Below the pieces are notes generated by a model. That model saw nothing but the letters and a program-made list of their open reading frames with translations, did not search any database and was not told where the DNA came from. Positions 17,145 through 24,481 of a DNA stretch of 64,000 bases are shown piece after piece. A program made the translations under genes and the position numbers. The stretch is from Actinoplanes subtropicus (GTDB lineage Bacteria > Actinomycetota > Actinomycetes > Mycobacteriales > Micromonosporaceae): positions 1 to 64,000 of the forward strand of contig NZ_JOJL01000022.1 in assembly GCF_000721705.1 (NCBI RefSeq). Reading direction: 5' to 3'. The first letter of the stretch is position 1; each line of letters starts with the position of its first letter.

Positions 17145-17150
17145 GCGGGC

Positions 17151-18209
17151 ATGGCCCAGGAGGTGCGGTTCTGCCGTTCGCCGGACGGGGTGCGGATCGC
17201 GTATGCCGTGCACGGCGCCGGTCCGCCCCTGCTGATCAACTCCTGCTGGCTGTCCCACCTCCAGCACGACTGGCAGAGCCCGGTCTGGCGGCACTTCCTC
17301 GAGGCGCTGGGCCGGGTCGCCACCGTCATCCGGTACGACGAGCGTGGGCACGGGCTCTCCGACTGGGCGGTCGAGGACTTCTCGCTCGAGGCGCGGGTCG
17401 GCGACCTCGCTGCGGTCGCCGAGTCGGCCGGGCTCGACCGGTTCGCGCTGCTCGGCATGTCCCAGGGCGGGACCGTGGGCGTCTCGTACGCGGTGGCCCA
17501 CCCGGAGCGGCTCACCCGGCTGATCCTGTTCGGCGCGTACGCGGCCCGGCGGCGCGGGCCCGAGGACGACGAGATGTTCACCGCGTTCGCGAGCCTGATC
17601 AAGGTCGGCTGGGCGCGGCCGGAGTCGACGTTCCGCCGGGTGTTCACCAACCTGCTCATCCCGGGGGCGACCGAGGCGCAGATGCAGTGGGTGGACGCGC
17701 TGCAGCGGATGTCGACGTCGACCGAGAACGCGTACCGCTTCCGGGTTGCCAGGCAGCGGGAGGACGTGACCGATCTGCTGCCGCGGGTCGGGGTGCCGAC
17801 GCTGGTGCTGCACGCGCTCGGCGACCAGTCGGTCCGCTTCGCCGAGGGCCGGATGATGGCCTCGACGATCCCCGGGGCCTCGTTCGTGCCGCTGGCGAGC
17901 GACAACCACATCCTGCTCGCGGACGATCCGGCGTGGCCGGTGTTCGTCCGGGAAGTGGGGGAGTTCCTCGCCGCCGACTCGCCGGCCCGCGCCGATGACG
18001 GCTCGCTCGACGACCTCACCACCCGGGAGCTGGAGATCCTGCGGCTCGCGGCGGCCGGGATGGACAACGGCGCAATCGCTTCCTCCCTCGTGCTCAGCGT
18101 CCGGACGGTCGAGCGGCACCTGTCCAACGCGTACCTGAAGCTCGGGGTCAGCGGGCGGGCCGGGCGCGCCGCCGCGGTCGCCGGGCTGGCTCGCCGCGGC
18201 CTGGCCTGA
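17151..18209 (+). CDS. Alpha/beta hydrolase fused to a LuxR-type DNA-binding domain
   Basis: 352 residues. Residues 1-280 form an alpha/beta hydrolase with nucleophile elbow LGMSQGGT (Ser104), an acid in HALGDQSVRF and a histidine in SDNHILL, so the catalytic triad looks complete. Residues about 288-348 form a LuxR helix-turn-helix (LTTRELEILRLAAAGMDNGAIASSL, SVRTVERHLSNAYLKLGV). The enzyme domain may sense or hydrolyse a small ester or lactone and so control DNA binding. Box C lies in its promoter region, so it may belong to the IclR regulon. Confidence 0.88.
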   Translation: MAQEVRFCRSPDGVRIAYAVHGAGPPLLINSCWLSHLQHDWQSPVWRHFLEALGRVATVIRYDERGHGLSDWAVEDFSLEARVGDLAAVAESAGLDRFALLGMSQGGTVGVSYAVAHPERLTRLILFGAYAARRRGPEDDEMFTAFASLIKVGWARPESTFRRVFTNLLIPGATEAQMQWVDALQRMSTSTENAYRFRVARQREDVTDLLPRVGVPTLVLHALGDQSVRFAEGRMMASTIPGASFVPLASDNHILLADDPAWPVFVREVGEFLAADSPARADDGSLDDLTTRELEILRLAAAGMDNGAIASSLVLSVRTVERHLSNAYLKLGVSGRAGRAAAVAGLARRGLA

Positions 18210-18282
18210 CTGCGTGTTCGCCGCCACCGCCGGCCCGCGCGGTTGCGTGTCAGCACCGATCCGGACCGATCGCGTCCGCCCA

Positions 18283-18288
18283 TACCGT
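18283..18288 (+). promoter_or_regulatory. -10 box (TACCGT), leaderless start at 18295
   Basis: TACCGT plus a 6-nt spacer precedes ATG 18295. Confidence 0.6.
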
Positions 18289-18294
18289 CGGGTC

Positions 18295-18792
18295 ATGACA
18301 ACCGACCTGATCGAAGCCAGCATCGCCAAGTTCACCGCCGCCCCGGACGCCGGCCGCGCCGCGCCGGCCGTCACCGCCACTCTCACCAACGGCCGGGCCC
18401 GGCTCTCCTCGGGACCGTTCAACTGGGAATCCGACCTCGCGCCGGCCGTCGGCGGGGGCAACCTCGCGCCCAGCCCGAGCGCGTACCTGCTCGGCGCCCT
18501 CGCCGGGTGCGCGGCGGTGTTCCTGCGCGACACCCTCGGCCCGCAGCTCGGTCTGCGGATCGACGACATCCGGGCGACCGCGAGCTGCACCACCGACGCG
18601 CGCGGGCTGCTCGGCATGCCCGGCGCCATGCCCGACCTCGGCGACCTCGCGATCGAGGTCGCGGTGGTCTCGCCGGAGCCGGAGGAGCGGTTGCAGGAGC
18701 TCTACGCCGCGTGGACCGAGCGGTGCCCGATCCTGCTGGCGCTGGTCAAGCCGAACGCCGTCGACGTCCGCTTCAAGACCGAACGGTCCTAG
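18295..18792 (+). CDS. OsmC-family peroxiredoxin-like protein
   Basis: 165 residues. The two family cysteines are present: the peroxidatic one in LAGCAAVFL and the resolving one in TERCPILLAL. The core PSPSAYLLGALAG and the EERLQELYAAW helix match OsmC/Ohr proteins, which reduce organic hydroperoxides in the cytosol. It has its own promoter box and stands alone between two hydrolases. The ATG at 18295 is chosen from the leaderless spacing. Confidence 0.88.
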   Translation: MTTDLIEASIAKFTAAPDAGRAAPAVTATLTNGRARLSSGPFNWESDLAPAVGGGNLAPSPSAYLLGALAGCAAVFLRDTLGPQLGLRIDDIRATASCTTDARGLLGMPGAMPDLGDLAIEVAVVSPEPEERLQELYAAWTERCPILLALVKPNAVDVRFKTERS

Positions 18793-18795
18793 ATT
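18790..18795 (+). promoter_or_regulatory. -10 box (TAGATT) reusing the OsmC stop codon
   Basis: The TAG stop of the upstream gene is the first half of TAGATT; ATG 18802 follows after 6 nt. Confidence 0.6.
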
Positions 18796-18801
18796 GGGTG
18801 C

Positions 18802-20064
18802 ATGATCGCTCACCCGGGACTGCGCTTCACCGATCACACCGTCACCGTGCCGCTCGACCACGAACGACCGGACGAGGGCACGATCGAGGTCTTCGCCCGG
18901 GAGGTGGTCGCCGCTGATCGGGACGGCGACGACCTGCCCTGGCTGCTCTTCCTGCAGGGCGGACCGGGCGGGAAGTCGCCCCGGCCGGTGCGCGCCGAGA
19001 GCTGGATCGCGTACGCCGTGCGGACCCACCGGGTGTTGCTGCTCGACCAGCGGGGGACCGGCCGGAGCACGCCGATCACCGCGCGCACGGCCGGCGATCG
19101 GTCCGCCGGGGAACTGGCCGGCTATCTGCGGCTGTTCCGCGCGGACAGCATCGTCGCCGACGCCGAGATCCTGCGCGAGCGGGTGGCCGGCGGCAACAAG
19201 TGGGACACGCTCGGGCAGAGCTACGGCGGATTCGTGACGATGAGCTATCTGTCGACGGCTCCGCGCGGGTTGCGCACCTGCTACATCACCGGCGGGCTGC
19301 CGGGACTGACCGCGACAGCCGATCAGGTGTACGCCCGGACCTACCCCCGGGTGGCGGCCAAGAACGCCGAGTTCTACCGCTGGTACCCGGGCGCCGCCGC
19401 CGCGGTCCGCCGGATCGCCGATCACCTGGCGGCCGAGGACGTGCGCCTGCCGGACGGCGACCGGCTCACGGTCGAGCGGCTGCGCGTGCTCGGCAACGGC
19501 TTCGGGATGAGTTACGGGTACGCCCACGTGCGCTGGCTGCTCGACGAGGCGTGGCACGGCGAGCAGTTGTCCGACACCTTCCGGTACGACGTGATGGCCC
19601 AGACCGGCTTCATCGACCAGCCGCTGTTCGCGCTCCAGGAGTACTGCTACGGCCGGCCGGGGAGCGGCCCGACCGATTGGGCCGCGTCGCGCGCCCTGGA
19701 GAACCATCCGGCGTTCGCCGCGGACGCCGATCCGCTGCTGTTCACCGGCGAGATGATGTACCCCTGGATGTTCGAGCAGATCGCCGCCCTCCGCCCGTTC
19801 GCCGGCGCGGCCGAGATCCTGGCCTCGGCGGACGACTGGCCGCCGCTCGTCGACCCGGCCCGGCTGGCCGCGAACGAGGTGCCGGTGGTCGCCGCCGTCT
19901 ACTTCGACGACATGTACGTCGACGCCGGCCTCTCGCTCGAGACCGCGGCGGCGGTCGGCAACGTGCGCACCTGGGTCACGAACGAACACCAGCACGACGG
20001 CCTGCGGACGGCCGGCGAGGCCGTTCTCGGTCACTTGATGGAGATGGCCGCCGGCCTGCGCTGA
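18802..20064 (+). CDS. Proline iminopeptidase-like alpha/beta hydrolase (S33)
   Basis: 420 residues. The oxyanion motif is LLFLQGGPGGKSPRP, the nucleophile serine lies in TLGQSYGGFVTM, and the acid and histidine probably come from YFDDMYVDAG and TNEHQHDGL near the end. The GGPGG motif and an inserted helical cap are typical of peptidase family S33, which releases N-terminal proline or similar residues. No signal peptide, so probably cytosolic. A 34-bp palindrome downstream should terminate it. Confidence 0.88.
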   Translation: MIAHPGLRFTDHTVTVPLDHERPDEGTIEVFAREVVAADRDGDDLPWLLFLQGGPGGKSPRPVRAESWIAYAVRTHRVLLLDQRGTGRSTPITARTAGDRSAGELAGYLRLFRADSIVADAEILRERVAGGNKWDTLGQSYGGFVTMSYLSTAPRGLRTCYITGGLPGLTATADQVYARTYPRVAAKNAEFYRWYPGAAAAVRRIADHLAAEDVRLPDGDRLTVERLRVLGNGFGMSYGYAHVRWLLDEAWHGEQLSDTFRYDVMAQTGFIDQPLFALQEYCYGRPGSGPTDWAASRALENHPAFAADADPLLFTGEMMYPWMFEQIAALRPFAGAAEILASADDWPPLVDPARLAANEVPVVAAVYFDDMYVDAGLSLETAAAVGNVRTWVTNEHQHDGLRTAGEAVLGHLMEMAAGLR

Positions 20065-20070
20065 CCGGGC

Positions 20071-20104
20071 CCCGGGCGGCCCGGATCGATCCGGGCCGCC
20101 CGGG
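20071..20104. terminator. Perfect 34-bp palindrome, bidirectional terminator
   Basis: Both arms match over all 17 bases around a central ATCGAT. It lies 7 nt after the S33 gene and 21 nt beyond the end of the convergent YegP-like gene. No T-run follows, as is usual in high-GC actinobacteria. Confidence 0.75.
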
Positions 20105-20125
20105 AACGACCGGGAACCCGGGGGA

Positions 20126-20302
20126 TCAGGCGCTCTGATCGTCGATCGTCGCGCCGCCGGCGTTCTTCTGGATCGACGAGATCGTGTTCAGCGCCGAGGC
20201 CTTCTGCTTGTAGGACTCGCTCGTCGCCACGACCTGGCCGTTGGTGGCCACCATGTTGAAGCGGAACTCGCCGTTGCTGGTCTTCTTGACCACGAACTTC
20301 AT
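20126..20302 (-). CDS. YegP/DUF1508 family small protein
   Basis: 58 residues with a single YegP (DUF1508) repeat: MKFVVKKTSNGEFRFNMVA, then NGQVVATSESYKQKASALN and IQKNAGGATIDDQ. It is too short for most gene callers. GGAGGTGA lies shortly before the ATG. Members are small alpha-beta proteins, sometimes stress-induced, with no agreed biochemical role. Confidence 0.85.
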   Translation of the reverse strand: MKFVVKKTSNGEFRFNMVATNGQVVATSESYKQKASALNTISSIQKNAGGATIDDQSA

Positions 20303-20333
20303 CACGTCACCTCCACCTCGCCCGTTACCCGGA

Positions 20334-20355
20334 CGCGGAGGACCAAAACTCCGCG
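20334..20355. terminator. Short hairpin after the 82-residue ORF
   Basis: CGCGGAG and CTCCGCG pair around an 8-nt loop, 11 nt beyond the stop at 20366 in the minus direction. This supports that small ORF being a transcribed unit. Confidence 0.4.
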
Positions 20356-20365
20356 CGATCGATCA

Positions 20366-20614
20366 TCACCGTCGTCGGCCGCCAACCGCCGCTCCGCGCG
20401 GCCGGACCACCGTGGGGCGAGCGCAACGGTGGTCCGTCGAGGCGCCCGGAGAGCGGTCCGCGGCCGGCGCCGGTGCGCGTGAGAATGCTTCGCGCACGGC
20501 CGCCCAGAGGCGCTCACCCCAGGTCGGGCAGGGCTGGACCGCGGCGCCGGGCAGGGCGGACCGGCTGTCGTGGCGGCTCGCCTCGACGCTGAAGACGAGT
20601 GCGGCGAAATCCAT
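20366..20614 (-). CDS. Small protein of unknown function, probable LacI-regulated gene
   Basis: 82 residues opening MDFAALVFSVEASRH with an Arg/Ala/Pro-rich C-terminus. No family recognised. Evidence that it is real: a strong GGAGGGAG (20621-20628) exactly 6 nt before the ATG, a 28-bp palindrome upstream shared with the divergent LacI gene, and a hairpin after the stop. WGERLWAAVREAFSR in the middle could form an amphipathic helix. Confidence 0.55.
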   Translation of the reverse strand: MDFAALVFSVEASRHDSRSALPGAAVQPCPTWGERLWAAVREAFSRAPAPAADRSPGASTDHRCARPTVVRPRGAAVGGRRR

Positions 20615-20635
20615 GATCTTCTCCCTCCGGGTAGT

Positions 20636-20663
20636 CCGTTAACGGTCACGTGACCGTTAACGG
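20636..20663. promoter_or_regulatory. 28-bp perfect palindrome, LacI-family operator
   Basis: The two 14-base arms are exact reverse complements around a central CACGTG, with GTTAAC near each end. It lies between the divergent small ORF and the LacI gene and has the central CG step that LacI-family proteins kink. Length allows one extended or two overlapping sites. Confidence 0.75.
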
Positions 20664-20700
20664 AAGTGTGCGCCGCCGAAGGGAGGGGGTCAAGCGGGAT

Positions 20701-20706
20701 TACGAT
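20701..20706 (+). promoter_or_regulatory. -10 box (TACGAT) of the LacI gene
   Basis: Lies 9 nt before GTG 20716 and 3 nt before GTG 20710, so the exact start is uncertain. Confidence 0.35.
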
Positions 20707-20715
20707 GCGGTGATC

Positions 20716-21699
20716 GTGGACGAGAGACAGGACAAACGGCCCACCCTGCGGGATGTGGCGCGGCTGGCGGGCGTTTCGCACCAGACCGTGTCGCGGGCGA
20801 TCAACGACAAGGGCGAGATCGACCCGGAGACCCGCCGCCGGGTGCTCGACGCCGCCCGGCAGCTGCACTACCGGCCGTCGCGGTTCGCCCGGGGGCTGGT
20901 GCGGCCGGGCACGACCACGCTCGGGCTGATCGTGCCGGACGTGGTGAACCCGTTCTTCCCCGAGCTGATCGCGGGAGTGATCGACGCCGCCGGGCAGGCC
21001 GGGTGGCAGGTGCTGGTCAGCAGCGGCCAGGACGACGTGACGCGGGAGCCGGGGCTGCTCCGGGCGCTGTCCGGGCAGGTGGACGCGCTGGTCTGCTATC
21101 TCTTCACGCCCGAGACGGTGATCGCCGACGCGATCGAGGGGGTGCCGCTGGTCCTGATGAACCAGCGCCCGCGGAATCCGGCGTTCGGCGCGGTGGAGAT
21201 CGACGTCGTGGGCGGCGTGCGGGCCCTGGTGCGGCACCTCGCCGGCCGGGGGCACCGGCGGCTCGGCATGATCGACTGCCCGGGCGCCAACGACGCCGCG
21301 CGGCGGACGGTGTTCCTGGCCGAGGCGGCCGAGCTCGGTCTTGCGCCGGCCGCGGTCGTCGACGTCGAGCAGTCGGTGGCCGGGGGCGAGGACGGGTTCG
21401 CCCGGCTCTCGGCGGCGCACCCGGAGGTGACCGCGGTCTTCTGCTTCAACGACCTCGTGGCGGTGGGCGCGCATCGGGCCGCGCGGCGGCTCGGCCGGGC
21501 GGTGCCGGGCGACGTGGCGCTGGCCGGCTACGACGGGCTCACCCTCGGCGAGCTGCTCGACCCGTCGCTGACCACGGTCTACCTGGACAAGCGCCGGATG
21601 GGCGAGCTGGCGGTCGCCCAGGCGCGCCGGTTGCTGAGCGGCGAGCGACCCGAGCCGGCCGTGCTGGAGACCAGGCTCCTGGTCCGCGAGTCGGCGTGA
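20716..21699 (+). CDS. LacI-family transcriptional regulator
   Basis: 327 residues from GTG 20716 (GTG 20710 and an ATG at 20650 inside the palindrome are alternatives). The helix-turn-helix TLRDVARLAGVSHQTVSRAIN starts near residue 10, with hinge LHYRPSRFARGL, then a periplasmic-binding-like sensor (TTTLGLIVPDVVNPFFPELI, FNDLVAVGAHRAARRLG, GYDGLTLGELLDPSLTTV). It probably represses itself and the divergent small gene through the 28-bp palindrome. Effector likely a sugar; no sugar gene is adjacent. Confidence 0.9.
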   Translation: MDERQDKRPTLRDVARLAGVSHQTVSRAINDKGEIDPETRRRVLDAARQLHYRPSRFARGLVRPGTTTLGLIVPDVVNPFFPELIAGVIDAAGQAGWQVLVSSGQDDVTREPGLLRALSGQVDALVCYLFTPETVIADAIEGVPLVLMNQRPRNPAFGAVEIDVVGGVRALVRHLAGRGHRRLGMIDCPGANDAARRTVFLAEAAELGLAPAAVVDVEQSVAGGEDGFARLSAAHPEVTAVFCFNDLVAVGAHRAARRLGRAVPGDVALAGYDGLTLGELLDPSLTTVYLDKRRMGELAVAQARRLLSGERPEPAVLETRLLVRESA

Positions 21700-21748
21700 G
21701 CGCATCGGATCGGTCTGATCGGCCGGTGCGAGTGTTGCCGCGGACACC

Positions 21749-21754
21749 TACCGT
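21749..21754 (+). promoter_or_regulatory. -10 box (TACCGT), leaderless start at 21761
   Basis: Followed by GAGGGT and the GTG start codon. Confidence 0.6.
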
Positions 21755-21760
21755 GAGGGT

Positions 21761-22321
21761 GTGACGAAGCTCGACCAGGACGGCCTGGTCCCGCCGTCCG
21801 ATCCGTGGCCCGACGCCCCCTGGGAGGGTGGCGCCGCCTGGCCACCGACGCCGCCCGTGCCCGAGGATTGGCCGGCGCGGGCCCGGACCCGCTGGTGGCT
21901 GCAGGGCCTGATCGCCGCGATCGTCATCGCCGCCGGGTTCGGTTTCGGGCTGCGATCGGAACACCGGCCCACGCCCAGGCCCACACCGACGCCCGCGGCG
22001 CCGGCCGTCCCCGCACCGGCCGTCTCGGCGAGCCCGGCGCCGGCCACCCACGCGGTGGTCTACCTGGTGACCGCCGGGAGCGGCGACATCGGCAGCGTCC
22101 AGTACACCGATCAGGACGGCGACATCATCACTCGCGGCGGGATCGGCCTGCCCTGGCGGGTGACCTTCCACGTGACCGGGGACCGGCACGCGTTCGTGCT
22201 GATCGCCCAGCGCAAGCAGGGCGGAACCGGGCCGGTCACCTGCTCGATCACGGTCGACGGCAAGGTGCTCAGCACGACGACGGCGACCGGGCACTACGGC
22301 GCTCCGGAGTGCTCGGCCTGA
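21761..22321 (+). CDS. MmpS-like membrane-anchored protein
   Basis: 186 residues: a Pro/Asp-rich cytosolic N-terminus, one membrane helix (WLQGLIAAIVIAAGFGFGL, about 48-66), a Pro/Thr/Ala linker and an extracytoplasmic beta domain. The beta domain (VVYLVTAGSGDIGSVQYTD, GIGLPWRVTFHV, GPVTCSITVDGKVL, GAPECSA) resembles MmpS-family accessory proteins; its two cysteines likely form a disulfide. In mycobacteria MmpS assists MmpL exporters, but no mmpL is in the window. Confidence 0.75.
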   Translation: MTKLDQDGLVPPSDPWPDAPWEGGAAWPPTPPVPEDWPARARTRWWLQGLIAAIVIAAGFGFGLRSEHRPTPRPTPTPAAPAVPAPAVSASPAPATHAVVYLVTAGSGDIGSVQYTDQDGDIITRGGIGLPWRVTFHVTGDRHAFVLIAQRKQGGTGPVTCSITVDGKVLSTTTATGHYGAPECSA

Positions 22322-22397
22322 CCCGCGCGAAGGAAGCCTGACCCGGGCGACGGAAGCCTGACCCGCGCGAAGGAAGCCGTGCCCGGGCGAGGGAAGC
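22318..22397. repeat. Four tandem 20-bp repeats
   Basis: Units start at 22318, 22338, 22358 and 22378 (CTGACCCGCGCGAAGGAAGC and variants). The first overlaps the stop codon of the MmpS-like gene; the array fills the gap before the next promoter. Confidence 0.85.
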
Positions 22398-22426
22398 CGG
22401 GCCCGGCACCCCGGCGGCCGGCCGCG

Positions 22427-22432
22427 TACGGT
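22427..22432 (+). promoter_or_regulatory. -10 box (TACGGT), leaderless start at 22439
   Basis: TACGGT, six bases, then ATG. Confidence 0.6.
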
Positions 22433-22438
22433 GACCGC

Positions 22439-23392
22439 ATGAAGATCGTCGTGCTGGACGACTACCAGCGGGTGGCCCGCGCCTACGGCCCGTTCGACAC
22501 GCTGCCGGACGCCGAGGTCGAGGTGCTGCACGAGCACGTCGCCGACCTGGACGAGCTGGCCTGGGCGCTACGCGGCGCCGAGGTCGCGGTGGCGATGCGC
22601 GAGCGTACGCCGTTCCGCTCCGACCTGTTCGCCATGGCGCCCGACCTGCGGCTGCTGGTCACCACCGGCATGAAGAACGCCTCGATCGACCTGGCCTCGG
22701 CCGCGGCGCACGGCGTGACCGTCTGCGGCACCGACGCGGCCGGCTCCGCGACGAACACGGCCGAGCTGACCTGGGCGCTGATCCTGGCCTGCCGGCGCCG
22801 GGTGGTCGCCGAGGACCGGGCGCTGCGCGAGGGCCGCTGGCAGACCACGATCGGAACCGATCTGGCCGGGACCACCCTGGGCGTGCTCGGTCTCGGCCGG
22901 CTCGGCACGCAGGTGGCGCGGATCGGCGTGGCCTTCGGCATGCGGGTGATCGCCTGGAGCCAGCACCTCACCGCCGAGCGGGCCGAGGCGGCCGGCGCGA
23001 CGCTGGTGAGCAGAAACGAGCTGTTCGAAACGAGCGACGTGCTCACCGTCCACTTGAAACTGAGCGAGCGGACGATCGGCACGGTCGGCGCGGCCGAACT
23101 GGCGGCGATGAAACCGAGCGCGATTCTGGTCAACACCTCGCGCGGCCCGATCGTCGACGAGAGCGCCCTGGTCACCGCGCTGACCGCCGGTTCGATCGCG
23201 GGCGCGGGCCTGGACGTGTACGACGTCGAGCCGCTGCCCGCCGGGAACCCGCTGCGCGGGGCGCCGAACACCGTGCTGCTGCCGCATCTCGGCTACGTCA
23301 CCGACGCCACCTACCGGGCCTGGTACGCGCAGGTCGTCGAGGACATCGCGGCCTGGCGCGCCGGGGCGCCGGTCCGGGTGTTGACCGCATAG
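22439..23392 (+). CDS. D-2-hydroxyacid dehydrogenase family protein
   Basis: 317 residues. The NAD motif is LGVLGLGRLGTQVA; catalytic Arg lies in NTSRGPIVDE, Glu in DVYDVEPLP, and His in LLPHLGYVT. It reduces 2-keto acids or oxidises D-2-hydroxy acids in the cytosol (family of phosphoglycerate and glyoxylate reductases); the length excludes the regulatory domains of long SerA. Substrate not predictable. A perfect hairpin follows the stop. Confidence 0.9.
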   Translation: MKIVVLDDYQRVARAYGPFDTLPDAEVEVLHEHVADLDELAWALRGAEVAVAMRERTPFRSDLFAMAPDLRLLVTTGMKNASIDLASAAAHGVTVCGTDAAGSATNTAELTWALILACRRRVVAEDRALREGRWQTTIGTDLAGTTLGVLGLGRLGTQVARIGVAFGMRVIAWSQHLTAERAEAAGATLVSRNELFETSDVLTVHLKLSERTIGTVGAAELAAMKPSAILVNTSRGPIVDESALVTALTAGSIAGAGLDVYDVEPLPAGNPLRGAPNTVLLPHLGYVTDATYRAWYAQVVEDIAAWRAGAPVRVLTA

Positions 23393-23398
23393 AAGAAG

Positions 23399-23424
23399 GG
23401 CCGCTCTCCCCGCGGAGAGCGGCC
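23399..23424. terminator. Bidirectional hairpin terminator
   Basis: An 11-bp perfect stem (GGCCGCTCTCC / GGAGAGCGGCC) with a CCGC loop between the convergent dehydrogenase and rpmE2 genes, followed by GTTCTT on the plus side. Confidence 0.85.
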
Positions 23425-23435
23425 GTTCTTGACGA

Positions 23436-23687
23436 CTACTTGGCGAACTTGGCGTACTTCGCGCGGAACTTCTCGATCCGGCCCGCGGTGTCCAGCACCC
23501 GCGTGCGGCCCGTCCAGAACGGGTGGCTCGCGTCCGAGATCTGCACGTCCACGACCGGGTAGGTCTTCCCGTCGGTCCACTCGACGGTCTTCTCGCTACG
23601 CTCCGTCGAGCGGGTCAGGAACGCGTAGTCCGCGTTGCGGTCGCGGTAGACGACGTAGTTGTAGTCGGGGTGGATTCCGGTCTTCAT
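23436..23687 (-). CDS. rpmE2: 50S ribosomal protein L31 type B (zinc-free)
   Basis: 83 residues: [20 protein letters not shown], then [20 protein letters not shown], with a basic tail. It lacks the CxxC zinc pair of type A L31, which defines the C-minus paralogue. In actinobacteria this form usually replaces the zinc protein when zinc is scarce, under Zur. GGAGG sits 7 nt before the ATG and is partly inside a leader hairpin. No obvious Zur box was seen. Confidence 0.95.
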   Translation of the reverse strand: MKTGIHPDYNYVVYRDRNADYAFLTRSTERSEKTVEWTDGKTYPVVDVQISDASHPFWTGRTRVLDTAGRIEKFRAKYAKFAK

Positions 23688-23697
23688 GGCTCTACCT

Positions 23698-23732
23698 CCT
23701 GGCGGATCGGCCTGTTCAACCGATCCGCCAGG
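23698..23732 (-). promoter_or_regulatory. rpmE2 leader hairpin overlapping the ribosome-binding site
   Basis: CCTGGCGGATCGG pairs perfectly with CCGATCCGCCAGG across a 9-nt loop. The arm next to the gene includes part of the AGGAGG sequence (23694-23700), so folding would hide it. Leader RNAs that bind L31 are known in several phyla, including actinobacteria. Confidence 0.55.
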
Positions 23733-23773
23733 CCCGATATTTCGGTGCCGAGTGTGTCCCGCGAGACACCCGG

Positions 23774-24481
23774 TCAGAGCGGTACCGAGGCCGCTAGCGG
23801 GGTCGTCGGGGTCTTCGAACCACCCGGCGGCTCGACCGAGACGCCCACGCCGGAGGCCTGTTCCATGCCGTTCACGACCTGGACCGCGACGGTCTGGCCA
23901 GGGGCGAGCGTCCCCACGCTGACCGGCCCCGAGGAGCGGATCGTCCATAGCTCGAAGACCCGGCCGCCGGTCGGCGCGGCGTCGGCGGCCAGCATGATCA
24001 CGCCGGCGTCGCGCAGCTTCGAGGTGGCGACCGTGACCCGTCCACCGCCGGCCACGGTTCCTTCCTTGAGCACCAGGTCAGGCGCGGCGAGCAGGGCGCG
24101 GACCGCTTCGGTGCGGGACTGCTCGACGCGTACGCGATGGTCTTGAATGGCATAGACGGCCGTTGCCGCGCCGGCCGCCGCGACCACGACGGCGGCCGCG
24201 GCCGTCACCAGGCGGAGACGGCGCGGGGCGCGAACCGGGGCCGGGGAGGCCGGAGCGATCTGGCGAACCGATCCGATCGCGGCGAGCACGTTCTCGCGCA
24301 GCGCGGGCGGCGGGACCGACCAGGCGCCGTCGGCGAGCCGGGCGGCGGCCTCGCGCAGTTCGTCCACCTCCGCCCGGCAGGCGCCACATTCGCTCAGGTG
24401 CCGGTCGAAGGCGGCCCGCTCGAGATCGTCCACCGCGTCCAGCGCGTACGGACCGATCAGGGAATGCACCGACGCGGTCAT
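23774..24481 (-). CDS. rskA: Anti-sigma-K factor-like protein
   Basis: 235 residues. The N-terminal ZAS domain holds [12 protein letters not shown] (H-x3-C-x2-C), which binds zinc and the sigma factor; one membrane helix ([21 protein letters not shown], about 92-112) leads to an extracytoplasmic RskA domain ([33 protein letters not shown]). It should hold the adjacent sigma factor inactive at the membrane until proteolysis or a redox signal releases it. It overlaps the sigma gene by 4 nt (ATGA). Confidence 0.9.
   Translation of the reverse strand: MTASVHSLIGPYALDAVDDLERAAFDRHLSECGACRAEVDELREAAARLADGAWSVPPPALRENVLAAIGSVRQIAPASPAPVRAPRRLRLVTAAAAVVVAAAGAATAVYAIQDHRVRVEQSRTEAVRALLAAPDLVLKEGTVAGGGRVTVATSKLRDAGVIMLAADAAPTGGRVFELWTIRSSGPVSVGTLAPGQTVAVQVVNGMEQASGVGVSVEPPGGSKTPTTPLAASVPL

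Noticed and set aside
23688..23773. Zur box upstream of rpmE2
   Set aside because: No AT-rich inverted repeat of the Zur type was visible.
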